A stretch of DNA of 64,000 nucleotides from Variovorax sp. PAMC 28711 (GCF_001577265.1 NZ_CP014517.1:1169001-1233000), one strand, 5' to 3'; positions 37,044-49,140 are shown, numbered from the stretch's first letter. Program-made: numbers and translations. The notes: generated by a model from the sequence alone, not told the origin.

Positions 37044-40007
37044 GACGAGGTAATACGGGTGGAGCCGGTTGTGCTGCGGTGCGCCGCTGGGCGGGTTCAG
37101 CCCGTTGTGGCGGTTGCGCAGCGTGAAGATGACACCCGGCCGCAGGCCCAACGCGGCGTTGCTGGGCACCACGGCGTGCATGCCGTTGGGCACGCGGCCC
37201 AGGTCGCCATGCTCCTTGACGTGATTGAGCAGGTCCATGCGGAAGTCGTTGAGGCCGAGGTCGGTGATGGAGACACCGGTCTTCAGGTCTTCCAGCTCGA
37301 TCACCTCTTCCTGCAGGCGGCGCAGTTGCTCCTTGCGGTACGACACGTCGTTGGCTTGGGCACTCAGCACGTTGTCGTCCCCGGTGGCGGTCACGTCCGC
37401 GATCATCATCCGGCTTTCGACGCGTTCCTTGAGGTTGATGTATTCGTCGAGCGAAATGTCGGGCCAGTAGTTGACGAGCTGGATGCTGCTGTTGGGCGAG
37501 CCGATGCGGTCGATCCGGCCGAAGCGCTGGATGATGCGCACCGGGTTCCAGTGGATGTCGTAGTTGATGAGGTAGTCGCAATCCTGCAGGTTCTGGCCTT
37601 CGGAAATGCAGTCGGTGCCGATGAGCAGGTCCACCTCGGCCGGTTCGGCCGGCAGCACGATGGCCTTCTCTTTGGAGCGCGGCGAGAACAGGGTGAGCAG
37701 TTCCTGGAAGTCGTAGCTTTTCTTCAGCGTGGACTTGGGCGACCCTTTGCCGGTGACTTTGGCGCTGTGCAGTTCCAGCCGCGCCAGCAGCTCAGGGGCG
37801 AGGTTGGCGTAGAGGTAGTCGGCGGTGTCGGCAAAGGCGGTGAAGATCAGTACCTTCTTGTTGCCGGGGTTGATCGGGTTGGCGATCTTGGCGAGCACCT
37901 GCGCCTTCAGGTGCTGGAGCTTGGCGTCGTGGTCGGGCGTGACGAGGTGCATGGAGGCCAGCAGGCCTTCGATGACCCGCAGGTCCGACTGAAGTTCGCG
38001 CTCCCACGAGGGCAAGTCCATGTCGGCCAGGTTGATCTTGACCTTGCCGCCGATTTCCTCGTCGCTCTGGAACGGAATGTCGTCCTCTTCCGCATCCAGG
38101 TCTTCGAGCGCATCGGTGAGGTCGCTCACCAGCGCGGTGTCGCCGCTCTTCTGGAAGGCGTCGATCTTGTCCAACGTGTTGGCATGGTTGTCACGCAGCG
38201 ATTCCAACGTGAGCCGGAAAGAATGGACGGAGCTTTCCAGACGCTTGAGCAGGTTGGTGACCATGAGCGCCTGCAGGCTGCGCTCGCGGTCGATCTGGCG
38301 GAAGGTGACGTTGCTCGCACTGACCTGCGTGTCGTACATGTCCTCGTACTTCTTGAGGCGGCTGGGCAGGATGTAGCTGATGGGCGCGTACACCGCGAGC
38401 TTGAGCAGCGAGAGCTGCTCGAAGATCTGGTTGAAGCCCATCACGTCGACACGTTCGGTGATGGCGCAGTGAAAGGACAGCGGCGCACGCCGCTCGGGAA
38501 ACGGCCCGATGTCCTGGGTGTCGTAGAAGGTCTGGATGTGCTTGCGCGAGCGCGCGATGGTGACGCTGTCGAGCAGTTCGAAGAAGTCGAAGTCCAGCGC
38601 ATCGAGAATGGCACGCGCGGTTCGCGCCTCGGGCGGGAGTCGGGCCCACACGTTGAAAGCCGACTGGGCGTCCTGAAATATTCTCTCGACAGTCTTGCTG
38701 GTACGCAGCTTCGGGCTGAGATTTTCCGAGTCGCCCTCGTAGGCGAGCGCCAGTTGGTTGCGCAGATCGTTGAAGCGGTTGTTGACCGGGGTGGCAGACA
38801 GCATCAGCACCTTGGTTTTCACGCCCTCTCTGATGACCTGGTTCATCAGCCGCTGGTAGCGCGTCTCCTTGTCCTTGAAGATGTCGTTGTTGCGAAAATT
38901 GTGCGACTCGTCGATCACGACCAGGTCGTAGTTCCCCCAATTGATGCGGTTGAGCGGCGTTCCGAACGACTCTCCACTGGTGCGCATGAGGTCGGTGTGG
39001 CAGAGCACGTCGTAGCTGAACCGGTCTTTGGCGAAGATGTTGGTAGTGAGATTGCGGTTGTAGTTGAGCCAGTTGTCGGCCAGCTTCTTGGGGCAAAGCA
39101 CCAGCACCGACTTGTTGCGCAGCTCGTAGTACTTCACCACGGCCAGAGCCGTGAAGGTCTTACCTAAACCAACGCTGTCGGCCAGGATGCACCCGCTGTA
39201 GGTTTCGAGCTTGTTGATGATGCCCGTGGCCGCGTCGCGCTGGTAGTTGAACAGCTTGTTCCAGATGAGGGTGTCCTGGTAGCCGGTGCGATCGTTGGGC
39301 AGCACGTCTTCGTCGATGTCGTCGAGAAACTCGTTGAAGATGTTGAAGAGCATCAGAAAGTAGACGCTCTCGGGGGAGTTCTCCTGGTAGACCGACGCCA
39401 TGTGGTCGCAAACCTGCGCGGTCACGTCTTCGAGCTTCTCGGAGTCGCTCCAGATCTGATCGAACAAGCTGAGCCAGGTGGCGGTGAAGGCCGGCTCGTC
39501 CATCTTGTTGACAAGGTTGGAGACGGCATTGCCTGGCTGGTAACCCAGATCGACGGCGGTGAAGCCGTGCAATGGCATGTACGCTGTCGCGTCCGCATCG
39601 GCGACTTGCACGCAAGCGAACTGCTGCATGGGCGCTTTGCTGCGATTCGATTTGAAGGTGGCCTTGCGCCGCAGCCAGTCTGCACACTCCTTGGCAATGG
39701 CGCGTTGGGTCAGCTTGTTGCGCAGTTGGATCTCGAACTCGCTGCCGTACAGGCTGCGCTCCCGCTCGGCCCGCGGAATGTGGAACTCCCTGCGCTCTTT
39801 TCGAATCTTGTCGGTCGCCTCCTCGGCGACGAAGGTCGGGGACGTGAAGATGAAACTCAGATGCTCGACCTTTTCCAGCTCGTCCTTCAGCGCTTCATAC
39901 GCATACATCGAAAAGCAGGAGGCGGCGATCTTCAGACGCCCGCCGGGTCGGATCGTCCGTTTCAGGTCATCGCCGAGCAGGCGATTGATGTTGTCGATGA
40001 GTTCCAT
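37044..40007 (-). pseudogene. SNF2-type helicase, C-terminus removed by IS21
   Basis: 988 native codons of a large superfamily 2 helicase of the type found in defence islands. The N-terminal 230 residues have a phospholipase-D-like nuclease appearance (AASCFSMYAYEALKDELE). The helicase motifs are ADSVGLGKT (276-284), DESHN (366-370), LSATPVNN, SEGQNLQDCD and QRFGRIDRIGS. Homology ends at YYLV at the IS21 border. The frame reads on through the IS end for 18 foreign residues to a stop at 36987. The normal C-terminal tail is lost, so function is uncertain even though the motor motifs survive. Confidence 0.85.
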
Positions 40008-40025
40008 GGCAACGTCTCCTGGTGA

Positions 40026-40406
40026 TCAGCTCGCCCACAGCCCAGCGAAGTCGAATGAAAGTTGGCGGTGATGCCGAATCGACAGCAGGTACACGGCGGC
40101 ATCGGCCTCCGTGGCTGCGTAAAGCATCAGGTAGTCACCATGCAGGTATTCGCGCAGCGCGTCTGGAGCGCCGGCAGGCAGCGCGGCAAGCTGCGCCAGC
40201 GCTTCGGCGGACTGTGGCGGGTTGGCCAAATAGCGCCGGCCGATGCGTGGAAAGCGGCGCAGGTTGGGGATGACCGTGGCACGCAACTCGGCCACCAACG
40301 CGTCGAAGGCAAAGCCAGCGTCGGCTTCGACCAGGAAGGCCTCGATGGCTTCCAGGCGCTCCAGAAAGCTCGCGGTCAGTTCGACCCGGTACAGCGCGTC
40401 AGCCAC
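40026..40406 (-). CDS. RelE/ParE family toxin
   Basis: A 126-residue member of the RelE/ParE toxin family, with YRVELTASFLERLEAIEAFL at the start, LRRFPRIGRR in the middle and YLLSIRHHRQLSFDF near the end. I used the GTG at 40406, which overlaps the antitoxin stop by 8 bp; the longer frame from 40484 reads through the antitoxin gene and is unlikely. Whether it is an mRNA nuclease (RelE) or a gyrase inhibitor (ParE) cannot be decided from the sequence. Confidence 0.82.
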   Translation of the reverse strand: MADALYRVELTASFLERLEAIEAFLVEADAGFAFDALVAELRATVIPNLRRFPRIGRRYLANPPQSAEALAQLAALPAGAPDALREYLHGDYLMLYAATEADAAVYLLSIRHHRQLSFDFAGLWAS

Positions 40407-40734
40407 GCTTCTTGGCGGGCTTGGTGGGGCTTGCTGTTTTGGTCGCAGCGGCGCGGCGTTGCTGAAGTTTGGCGAGCGCGCCATCGGCCTCGAAGGTACG
40501 GCCTGCCGCGATGTCGGCCAGTCCGCGCTTGGCGTCGTCGATCAGGAGCAGGTGAATGCGCTCGCGTTCGAGGCGGTGGTAGTAATCCAGCCGGTCGGCA
40601 TCGATCAGCGCGACGTAGCTCTCACCATTCTTGGTGATGATCTTCTCGGCGCCCGCCTTGGCCTGGTCCGCCAACTCGGACAAGTTGGCCCGGGCCTGCG
40701 TGAACGCGACGACATCACTGGATGCGAATCCCAT
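40399..40734 (-). CDS. Phd/YefM family antitoxin
   Basis: A 111-residue antitoxin. The N-terminal DNA-binding domain (VVAFTQARANLSELADQAKAGAEKIITKNGESYVALID) is typical of Phd/YefM. The C-terminal tail is long and basic (RRAAATKTASPTKPAKKRG), while the toxin-binding part is helical. It lies upstream of the toxin in one operon and probably represses it at the palindrome 40751-40782. Confidence 0.88.
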   Translation of the reverse strand: MGFASSDVVAFTQARANLSELADQAKAGAEKIITKNGESYVALIDADRLDYYHRLERERIHLLLIDDAKRGLADIAAGRTFEADGALAKLQQRRAAATKTASPTKPAKKRG

Positions 40735-40750
40735 GGCGGCTCTCCGAAAG

Positions 40751-40782
40751 AAGTAGATGACAGAATTCTGTGCAGTCTACTT
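40751..40782 (-). promoter_or_regulatory. Nested palindromic operator of the toxin-antitoxin operon
   Basis: A perfect 12-bp palindrome, ACAGAATTCTGT (40760-40771), is nested in a second perfect 7-bp inverted repeat, AAGTAGA (40751-40757) and TCTACTT (40776-40782). The block ends 16 bp before the antitoxin ATG. This is the place and form expected of an autoregulatory operator for a Phd-type antitoxin; binding is inferred. Confidence 0.6.
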
Positions 40783-40823
40783 GAACAGAGCTGCTGATGG
40801 ACTTGTACGTTGCGGTGTACGCC

Positions 40824-41447
40824 TCAGCCAACCCACTCGCGGCACGAAATGTCGCCTCGCACCCGACGCGCAACGTCATCGAGTCGACCGGCGAAGATCG
40901 CCCAGCGGCGTTCACCGCCGAACTCCGCGTGGAGCGACTTCACGAAGCGACTCGCCAGATCGAGCTCGTTCTGGCTGAGGTACCAACCGAAGACGCGTTC
41001 GTACTGAGCGAGCCTGCGCCCGGCAAGATGCGCCACCGCAGCCTGCGGCGTCGTCAGGCCGTCGAGCATGTCGAGCAGCGCCGTCACATCGCTTGCGATC
41101 TCCGCGCCGAGGGAGTCGGCATCGGTGTCCAAGGTGACGTCGTATTCCCGTCGAGCGTCGGGGTCAGCGTCGTTCGGTCGCAAGCGTACGTGACACGACG
41201 GCTCGTCTGGGTCTTCGATGAGGGGCTCGCCGATCACCGCGTCGAGCGCCGGCAGGTACACGGACCCGTTGATGTAGAACCGCGCCGCGAGCGCACCGTT
41301 GCGCGAGCTGCGCTCCACGTTGACGATCTGTGTGGCCTCCCCCACCCGGCGCTTGAAGGTCGAACCCAAGGACGTGAATCCTCGGGCGGTCAACAGAGGC
41401 TTCAGGTGGGTTCGAACGACCGCTGTGATCAGGTTGGCTGGAGACAT
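40824..41447 (-). CDS. DUF4304 domain protein
   Basis: A 207-residue protein starting MSPANLITAVVRTHLKPLLTARGFTSLGSTFKRRVGEATQIVNVERS, the pattern of the DUF4304 family, whose function is not known. The C-terminal part includes DLASRFVKSLHAEFGGERRW. I chose the ATG at 41447; the longer frame from 41552 overlaps katG. It lies downstream of katG but is separated from it by a strong stem-loop. Confidence 0.75.
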   Translation of the reverse strand: MSPANLITAVVRTHLKPLLTARGFTSLGSTFKRRVGEATQIVNVERSSRNGALAARFYINGSVYLPALDAVIGEPLIEDPDEPSCHVRLRPNDADPDARREYDVTLDTDADSLGAEIASDVTALLDMLDGLTTPQAAVAHLAGRRLAQYERVFGWYLSQNELDLASRFVKSLHAEFGGERRWAIFAGRLDDVARRVRGDISCREWVG

Positions 41448-41467
41448 GGTCGCGAAGAATAAGCCGG

Positions 41468-41498
41468 TGGAGCGCGCAACCAGCCGGTGCGCGCTCCA
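41468..41498 (-). terminator. Stem-loop after katG
   Basis: Perfect 10-bp arms TGGAGCGCGC (41468-41477) and GCGCGCTCCA (41489-41498) with an 11-base loop lie 11 bp after the katG stop. No T-run is present, but the stem is strong and lies between katG and the DUF4304 gene. Confidence 0.5.
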
Positions 41499-41509
41499 GG
41501 CATCGACGA

Positions 41510-43819
<2,310 letters not shown>

Positions 43820-43863
43820 TCAGAAGCCGCCGGATAGCGAATAGGCGCAGTTAATTCCGGTCA

Positions 43864-43879
43864 TAGCGCTGCGGCGCTA
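43864..43879. terminator. Hairpin at the end of the phn operon
   Basis: A 6-bp stem, TAGCGC / GCGCTA, with a TGCG loop overlaps the stop codon of the HD-domain gene. No T-run follows. It may mark the end of the phnCDE transcript before katG. The rest of the 102-bp gap to katG shows no further structure that I could recognise. Confidence 0.35.
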
Positions 43880-44446
43880 CACGTTGTGGCTGCAGGCAAC
43901 TTCCATGACCGTCGTGAAGTGATCCAGTGTCGGGGTGCGCAAGCCAACCACCTTGGCCTGGTCGTCGTACAGCCGCAGTCGCACCGCTTCCGACGCGAAA
44001 GGCAAACGCATGAAAGCCTCGGCTTGCGCTGCGTCGAACGGGCCGCCCTGCAATGCGAGGCTCGCCACGGACGCCGGTGACAAGGCCTCCGCGTAGCCCG
44101 GCTGCGTGGCGCAGAGATAGCGTTTGGCGTCGACGTGCAGGCAGATCGGACTGAGCACGGCGGCCGGGAAGACACCCCTGAGAAACGGCAGCGCGATGTA
44201 CTGGTGAAGATCATCGTGCGGAGGCGACGCGGGGCGGCTGGTCGCGACCGCGGGGCGCTCGTCGCCCAGCAGGTGGCCGAGATCGTGAAGCAGCGCCGAG
44301 ACCACTGTCTCGGCGTTCTCGCCGGCCCGTTCGGCCAGGTCGGCGCACTGCAACGCATGGTCGAGCTGGCTGATGGCTTCGCCTCCGTATTGCTGCTGGC
44401 CGCGGCCTTGGAGCAGCTGCACGATTTCGTTCACGGTCAGCGCCAC
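43877..44446 (-). CDS. PhnZ-like HD-domain oxygenase of phosphonate degradation
   Basis: A 189-residue HD-domain protein of the phosphonate-associated type (TIGR03276, PhnZ-like). It contains YGGEAISQLDHALQCADLAERAG, the metal motif ALLHDLGHLLGDE, and PICLHVDAKRYLCATQPGYAEALSPASV. PhnZ uses a mixed-valent di-iron centre to cleave alpha-hydroxy-phosphonates. No PhnY partner lies in the window. The gene is 9 bp after phnE and belongs to the phnCDE operon. Confidence 0.83.
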   Translation of the reverse strand: MALTVNEIVQLLQGRGQQQYGGEAISQLDHALQCADLAERAGENAETVVSALLHDLGHLLGDERPAVATSRPASPPHDDLHQYIALPFLRGVFPAAVLSPICLHVDAKRYLCATQPGYAEALSPASVASLALQGGPFDAAQAEAFMRLPFASEAVRLRLYDDQAKVVGLRTPTLDHFTTVMEVACSHNV

Positions 44447-44455
44447 GACAACCCC

Positions 44456-45262
44456 TCAGATCAGGAACTTGCGGATGCGGGCCGACACCAGGTCGATCAC
44501 GCTCACGCTGAGCACGATGACCAGCATGACAGCGCAGGTCTCGGCGTACTGGAAGCCGCGAATGATTTCCCACAAGACCACGCCGATGCCACCGGCACCG
44601 ACCATTCCCACCACCGACGCAGAGCGCACGTTCGACTCGAAGCGGTAGAGCGCGTACGAAATCCACAGCGGCATGACCTGTGGCAGCACGCCGTAGACGA
44701 TCTCGTGCAGCGCGCTCGCGCCCGTCGAGCGGATGCCTTCGACCGGCTGCGGATCGATGGCCTCGACGGCTTCGGCAAAGAGCTTGGCCAGCACGCCGGT
44801 CGTGTGCACCCACAGCGCGAGCACGCCGGCAAACGGGCCCAGCCCGACCGCCACCACGAACAGCATCGCGAACACCATCTCGTTGATGGCGCGGCAGCTG
44901 TCCATCAGTCGCCGCATGGGCTGGTACACCCACCACGGCACGATGTTGGCCGAGGCCAGGAGCGCCAGGGGCACGGCGGTGACCACGGCCAGGGCCGTGC
45001 CCCACAGCGCGATCTGCAGCGTGATGACCATCTCCTGCAGGTACATCCGCCACTGCGTGAAGTTGGGCGGGAAGAACTCCGCCGCGTAGGTCGCCATGTT
45101 GCCGCCGTCACGCCACAGGTCCAGCGGGCGCATGTCGGCGCCCTTCCAGGATGCTGCCAGCAGGATCAGCAGGGCGGCCCATGAAAAATGCCACGCGAGG
45201 CTGCGTTTGGGCACAGGCACGACCGCCAGTGGCGGGCGAACGATCTGGATCGTGGGTTCCAT
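44456..45262 (-). CDS. phnE: Phosphonate ABC transporter permease PhnE
   Basis: PhnE is the membrane permease of the PhnCDE phosphonate importer. The 268-residue product has about six membrane helices and the typical permease loop [29 protein letters not shown]. It lies 45 bp after phnD. Confidence 0.94.
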   Translation of the reverse strand: MEPTIQIVRPPLAVVPVPKRSLAWHFSWAALLILLAASWKGADMRPLDLWRDGGNMATYAAEFFPPNFTQWRMYLQEMVITLQIALWGTALAVVTAVPLALLASANIVPWWVYQPMRRLMDSCRAINEMVFAMLFVVAVGLGPFAGVLALWVHTTGVLAKLFAEAVEAIDPQPVEGIRSTGASALHEIVYGVLPQVMPLWISYALYRFESNVRSASVVGMVGAGGIGVVLWEIIRGFQYAETCAVMLVIVLSVSVIDLVSARIRKFLI

Positions 45263-45307
45263 GGTGGCGATCGGAGCGGCGGGCGTGGCGGCGTGATGAG
45301 GCGCGCT

Positions 45308-46258
45308 TTACTGCGCGGTCAGCGCCGACAGCTTCTTGTCGATGTCGGCCAGGCGCGTTTTGCGGTCGGCGTCGTTCAGCGCCACGTCGGCTTCGACCTT
45401 CGTGCGCTGGCCGAACAGGTCGAGCTGGCGGATCGGCGTGAGCTGCTTGTCGCTCGACTCCTTGAAGCCCGAGAGCTTGGAGATCTTCATGATCACTTCC
45501 TTCTCGCGCGCATCCGTCTTCGCGTAGTTGTAGAAAAAGTTGCGGATCTTGGCCTTGGTCGCTTCCGGCAGGTCCTTGCGCATCACCAGCGGGTCGAGCG
45601 GGATCAGCGGCGAAGTCCAGACGATCTTGATGGCCTTGAACTTCTCCGGGAAACGCTGCTGGATCTTTTCGAGGTTCTCGCTGTTGTTGGTCGCCACATC
45701 GATCTGCTTGTTCGCCACGGCCAGCGCGTTGGTCTCGTGGTTTGCACTGCGCGTGACCTTGAAGATCGTCTTGGCGTCGACCTTGTTCTGCGCGAAGACG
45801 TAGAAGCCTGGCACGAGATAGCCCGAGGTCGAGTTCGGGTCACCGTTGCCGAAGCTCAGGTTCTTCGCGCTCTTGAGCACATCGTCGAGCGTGTTGATCG
45901 GGCTCTCGCGATTGACGATCAGGTGCGAGTAGTAGCCCTGGCTGCCGTCGGCGTTGACCATCTGCGCAAAGATTTCGCCGTTCGCACGGTCGATGGCTTC
46001 CATGGCCGACTTGTTGCCGAACCAGCCGATCTGAACCTTGTTGAAACGCATCGCCTCGATCACGCCGGCGTAGTCGGGGGCGAAGAAGGCAGTCACCTTG
46101 AGACCGGTCTGGCGGCTCATGTCGTCGATCAGCGGCTGCCAGTCGCCCTTCAGGTTCTGCGTGGCCTCGGTCGAGATGATGCCGAAGTTGATGTCCTGCG
46201 CGATGGCGCCGGCCATACCGAGGCCGAGGGCCATGGCTGCGATGAGTTTCTTGATCAT
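45308..46258 (-). CDS. phnD: Phosphonate-binding periplasmic protein PhnD
   Basis: PhnD binds phosphonates such as 2-aminoethylphosphonate in the periplasm and delivers them to PhnE. The 316-residue product has a signal peptide (MIKKLIAAMALGLGMAGAIA) and the family motifs INFGIISTEATQNL, GWFGNKSAMEAIDRANGEIFAQM and YYSHLIVN. The ATG at 46258 was chosen; the open frame further upstream runs into phnC and is not coding. Confidence 0.95.
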   Translation of the reverse strand: MIKKLIAAMALGLGMAGAIAQDINFGIISTEATQNLKGDWQPLIDDMSRQTGLKVTAFFAPDYAGVIEAMRFNKVQIGWFGNKSAMEAIDRANGEIFAQMVNADGSQGYYSHLIVNRESPINTLDDVLKSAKNLSFGNGDPNSTSGYLVPGFYVFAQNKVDAKTIFKVTRSANHETNALAVANKQIDVATNNSENLEKIQQRFPEKFKAIKIVWTSPLIPLDPLVMRKDLPEATKAKIRNFFYNYAKTDAREKEVIMKISKLSGFKESSDKQLTPIRQLDLFGQRTKVEADVALNDADRKTRLADIDKKLSALTAQ

Positions 46259-46302
46259 GGATGACTCCGAAAGCGGATGGAGGGGAAGAAAGAGAAAGAC
46301 CG

Positions 46303-47163
46303 TCAGGCCGCCTGCGCAGCCCACGGCATCGCATGGGGTTGCGGCAACACGTGCACGCTCGCGCCTTCCGCCGATGGCGTTGCAGGACGCAGCAGCTCTT
46401 CGGCCTGGACGCCGTAGAGCGAGCGCAGCAGCGCCGGGGTCAAAGAAGCAGACGGGCCGTCGAAGACCACCTGGCCCTGGTTCAGCGCCACCACGCGCGC
46501 GCAGTACTTCATGGCAATGTCGACCTGGTGCAGCGAGACCACCACGGTGCAGCCGTCTTCCCGGTTGATGCGGGCCAGGATTTCCATGACCTTGCGCGAC
46601 GACTCGGGATCGAGCGAGGCGATCGGCTCGTCGGCCAGCACCACCTTCGCACCCTGCACCAGCGTGCGTGCAATCGCGGCGCGTTGCTGCTGGCCGCCGG
46701 ACAGCGTCGAGGCGCGTTGCGCGTGGCAGTCCGCAATGCCGACACGCGACAGCGCATCGAGCGCCAGCGCGCGCTCCTGTGCATTGAACATGCGCATCCA
46801 GCTGCGCCACCACGGCATGCGATGCAGCGAGCCGACCAGCACGTTGACCAGCACCGGCAGGCGCGCCACCAGGTTGAACTGCTGGAACACGAAACCGACT
46901 TGCGAGCGCACCTTGCGGATGTCGCGATGGATGCGGCCGCCTTGCTGCACGCAGCACCCGTCGATTTCGATCATCGATTCGCTGCCGCCGTCCGCGGCCA
47001 CCAGCCCGGCCACATGGCGCAGCAGCGTCGATTTGCCGGAGCCGGACGCGCCGATCAGCGCGACCATCTCGCCGCGGGCGATGTCCAGGTTGATGTCGCG
47101 CAGGGCATGTTTCCCGTTGGCGAAATGCTTGTCGAGGTGGCGGATGCGCAGGAGTGGATTCAT
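46303..47163 (-). CDS. phnC: Phosphonate ABC transporter ATPase PhnC
   Basis: PhnC is the ATPase of the phosphonate importer. The 286-residue product has Walker [11 protein letters not shown], the Q-loop, signature LSGGQQQR and Walker [17 protein letters not shown]. The C-terminal 35 residues are an Ala/Pro-rich extension. A HutC/PhnF-type operator lies 17 bp upstream of its start. Confidence 0.95.
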   Translation of the reverse strand: MNPLLRIRHLDKHFANGKHALRDINLDIARGEMVALIGASGSGKSTLLRHVAGLVAADGGSESMIEIDGCCVQQGGRIHRDIRKVRSQVGFVFQQFNLVARLPVLVNVLVGSLHRMPWWRSWMRMFNAQERALALDALSRVGIADCHAQRASTLSGGQQQRAAIARTLVQGAKVVLADEPIASLDPESSRKVMEILARINREDGCTVVVSLHQVDIAMKYCARVVALNQGQVVFDGPSASLTPALLRSLYGVQAEELLRPATPSAEGASVHVLPQPHAMPWAAQAA

Positions 47164-47179
47164 GGCGTTCTTTTCAAGG

Positions 47180-47191
47180 TCGTCTAGACAA
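47180..47191 (-). promoter_or_regulatory. PhnF-type operator in front of phnC
   Basis: TTGTCTAGACGA on the minus strand fits the HutC-subfamily consensus GT-N-TA-N-AC (core GTCTAGAC, a perfect palindrome). It lies 16 bases before the phnC ATG. It nearly equals the site in front of phnG at 53051. It is inferred to be a PhnF binding site and makes the phnCDE operon separately controllable. Confidence 0.65.
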
Positions 47192-47272
47192 CAGCAAAGG
47201 GAGTCTCTTCATCGCATGTGACGCCGTGGCGACATTTCGGCGACGCGGGTGTGTCAGCGTGGGCCTGCTCGC

Positions 47273-48427
47273 TCAGAGCACACGCCGGCCCTCGCGCCAC
47301 ACCGCGCGGACCACCGGATGCCGCGCGCCGTCGGGCAGCGTGACGATGCGCACGTGCACGAGGTCTGCGCGCAAGCCGGCCTCGAGCGCGCCCCGGTCGT
47401 GAAGACCCGCTGCGCGCGCCGGCGTCACGCTCACCATGGCCACGGCCTGCGGCAGCGACACGATGTCGTCGTCCACCAGACGCATCGCCGCACCCAGCAG
47501 GCTGCTCGGCACGTAGTCCGACGAGAGGATGTCCAGCAGCCCGTGGCGCGCGAGCTCAGCCGCGGCCACGTTGCCCGAATGCGAGCCGCCGCGCACCACG
47601 TTCGGCCCGCCCATCACGTTGGCCATGCCGCGCTCGCGTGCAGCGCGCGCTGCGGTCAGCGTGGTCGGAAATTCCGACATGCTGGCGCCCTCGGCATGCG
47701 CCTGCTCGACGTGTGCCACGGTGGTGTCGTCATGGCTCGCCAGCGCGATGCCGTGTTCCCGGCAGTAGTCGACAAAGTGTTGACGGTGCGGCGCCGCGAA
47801 CGCTTCCTGCAGTTGACCGGCTTCGGCGACCCGCTGATCGAACTTGCGGTCGCTCCAGCCCTTCTTGCCGGTGTAATAGATGCGGGCGACCTCGATGTTT
47901 TCCCATTGCCGCTGCCCCGGCGTGTGGTCCATCAACGAGATCAGCGACAGCCGCGGATGACCGTGAAACGGCGCGAACAGCTCGATGGTGTTGGGCGCCG
48001 GCAGCTCGCAGCGCACATGCAGATGATGGTCCGCGCGCAGCAGGTCCTGCGCGGCGCACGCATCGAGCGTGGCGAGCGTCTTGTGCCAGGTGCTGCCGCG
48101 CAGGCTCTCCGGATCGGCCTCGCCCACACCGAGCGCATCGAACACGGTGGTGATGCCGGCCGCCGCCACTTCGGCGTCGTGCGCCATCAGCGCAGGGAGC
48201 TCCCCCCACTGCACCTTGGGGCGCGGCATCAGGTGGCGCTCGAAGTTGTCGGTATGCACCTCGACCAGTCCGGGCAGCAAGTAGTCGCCGTCGAGGTCGA
48301 TCGTGCCGGCCGCGGTGGGTCCGCTGTGCATCGCGGTGATGCGGCCGTTGTCGACCAAGAGGGAGCCCGTGACCGTTTCGCCGGGAAGCACGATGCGGGC
48401 GTTGGAGAAAACCGTCGAGGAGCTCAT
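47273..48427 (-). CDS. phnM: C-P lyase pathway triphosphate hydrolase PhnM
   Basis: PhnM releases pyrophosphate from ribose-1-phosphonate 5-triphosphate to give the substrate of PhnJ. The 384-residue amidohydrolase-fold protein contains the metal motif EVHTDNFERHL, HLHVRCELP, and later ASHDDTTVAHVE and DILSSDYVPSSLL. The ATG at 48427 overlaps the phnL stop by 4 bp. It is the last gene of the phnGHIJKLM operon. Confidence 0.95.
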   Translation of the reverse strand: MSSSTVFSNARIVLPGETVTGSLLVDNGRITAMHSGPTAAGTIDLDGDYLLPGLVEVHTDNFERHLMPRPKVQWGELPALMAHDAEVAAAGITTVFDALGVGEADPESLRGSTWHKTLATLDACAAQDLLRADHHLHVRCELPAPNTIELFAPFHGHPRLSLISLMDHTPGQRQWENIEVARIYYTGKKGWSDRKFDQRVAEAGQLQEAFAAPHRQHFVDYCREHGIALASHDDTTVAHVEQAHAEGASMSEFPTTLTAARAARERGMANVMGGPNVVRGGSHSGNVAAAELARHGLLDILSSDYVPSSLLGAAMRLVDDDIVSLPQAVAMVSVTPARAAGLHDRGALEAGLRADLVHVRIVTLPDGARHPVVRAVWREGRRVL

Positions 48428-49140
48428 GGCGTGGTCCTGAAGTCGCCGACGTTGACGCGGCGCGTGGCGACCGCGGCACCGACTTCGGCGTCGTGAAAGA
48501 TGCCGACCGTGGCGGCGCCGCGGGCAGTGGCCTCGCGAATCAGCGCGATCACGGTGGCGGTGTTGGCCGCGTCGAGCGACGCCGTCGGTTCGTCGAGCAG
48601 CAACAGCGGCTTGGGCTTGATCATGTTGCGGGCGATGTTGATGCGCTGCTGTTCGCCGCCCGAGAACGTGGCGGGCGGCAAGTGCCACAACCGCTCCGGG
48701 ATGCGAAGCCGTGCGAGCCATCGCCGCGCTTGTTCGCGGGCCGCTTCGAGCGCGGCCGGATCGTCGCCTGCGTCTTCCGCCAACGGCTCTGCCACCACAT
48801 CGAGCGCTGCCACGCGCGGGATCACGCGCAGGAACTGGCTCACGTAGCCGATCGTGTCGCGTCGCAGCTTCACCAGCTCGCGCGGCGTGACGCCGGTCAC
48901 GTCGATCCGGCCGTCGGCTGACTGCACCGTGATTTGCCCGGCGCTGGCGCGGTAGTTGGCGTAGATGAGCTTGAGCAGCGTGCTCTTGCCGAGGCCCGAG
49001 GCACCGTCGAGCACCACGCATTCGCCGGCGCTCACGCTGAGGTCGACGCGATCGAACACGGGCAGGCTGAGCGCGTTCTGGTGATGCAGGGTGAAGCGCT
49101 TGGCGACGCCCTCGAGGGTGAGCACGGGAGGTGGGGTCAT
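48424..49140 (-). CDS. phnL: C-P lyase subunit PhnL
   Basis: PhnL is an ABC-ATPase-like protein required for C-P lyase action together with PhnI, G and H. The 238-residue product has Walker A DGASGLGKST, signature FSGGEQQR and Walker B LLLLDEPTASLD. It overlaps both neighbours by 4 bp (ATGA). Confidence 0.95.
   Translation of the reverse strand: MTPPPVLTLEGVAKRFTLHHQNALSLPVFDRVDLSVSAGECVVLDGASGLGKSTLLKLIYANYRASAGQITVQSADGRIDVTGVTPRELVKLRRDTIGYVSQFLRVIPRVAALDVVAEPLAEDAGDDPAALEAAREQARRWLARLRIPERLWHLPPATFSGGEQQRINIARNMIKPKPLLLLDEPTASLDAANTATVIALIREATARGAATVGIFHDAEVGAAVATRRVNVGDFRTTP

Noticed and set aside
34418..37044. Target-site duplication of the IS21 element
   Set aside because: Flanks ccatcgag and gacgaggt do not match at any length from 4 to 8.
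47164..47272. Pho box before phnC
   Set aside because: Only loose TGTC/GTCAC similarities are present, without the direct 7-bp repeats and spacing of a Pho box.
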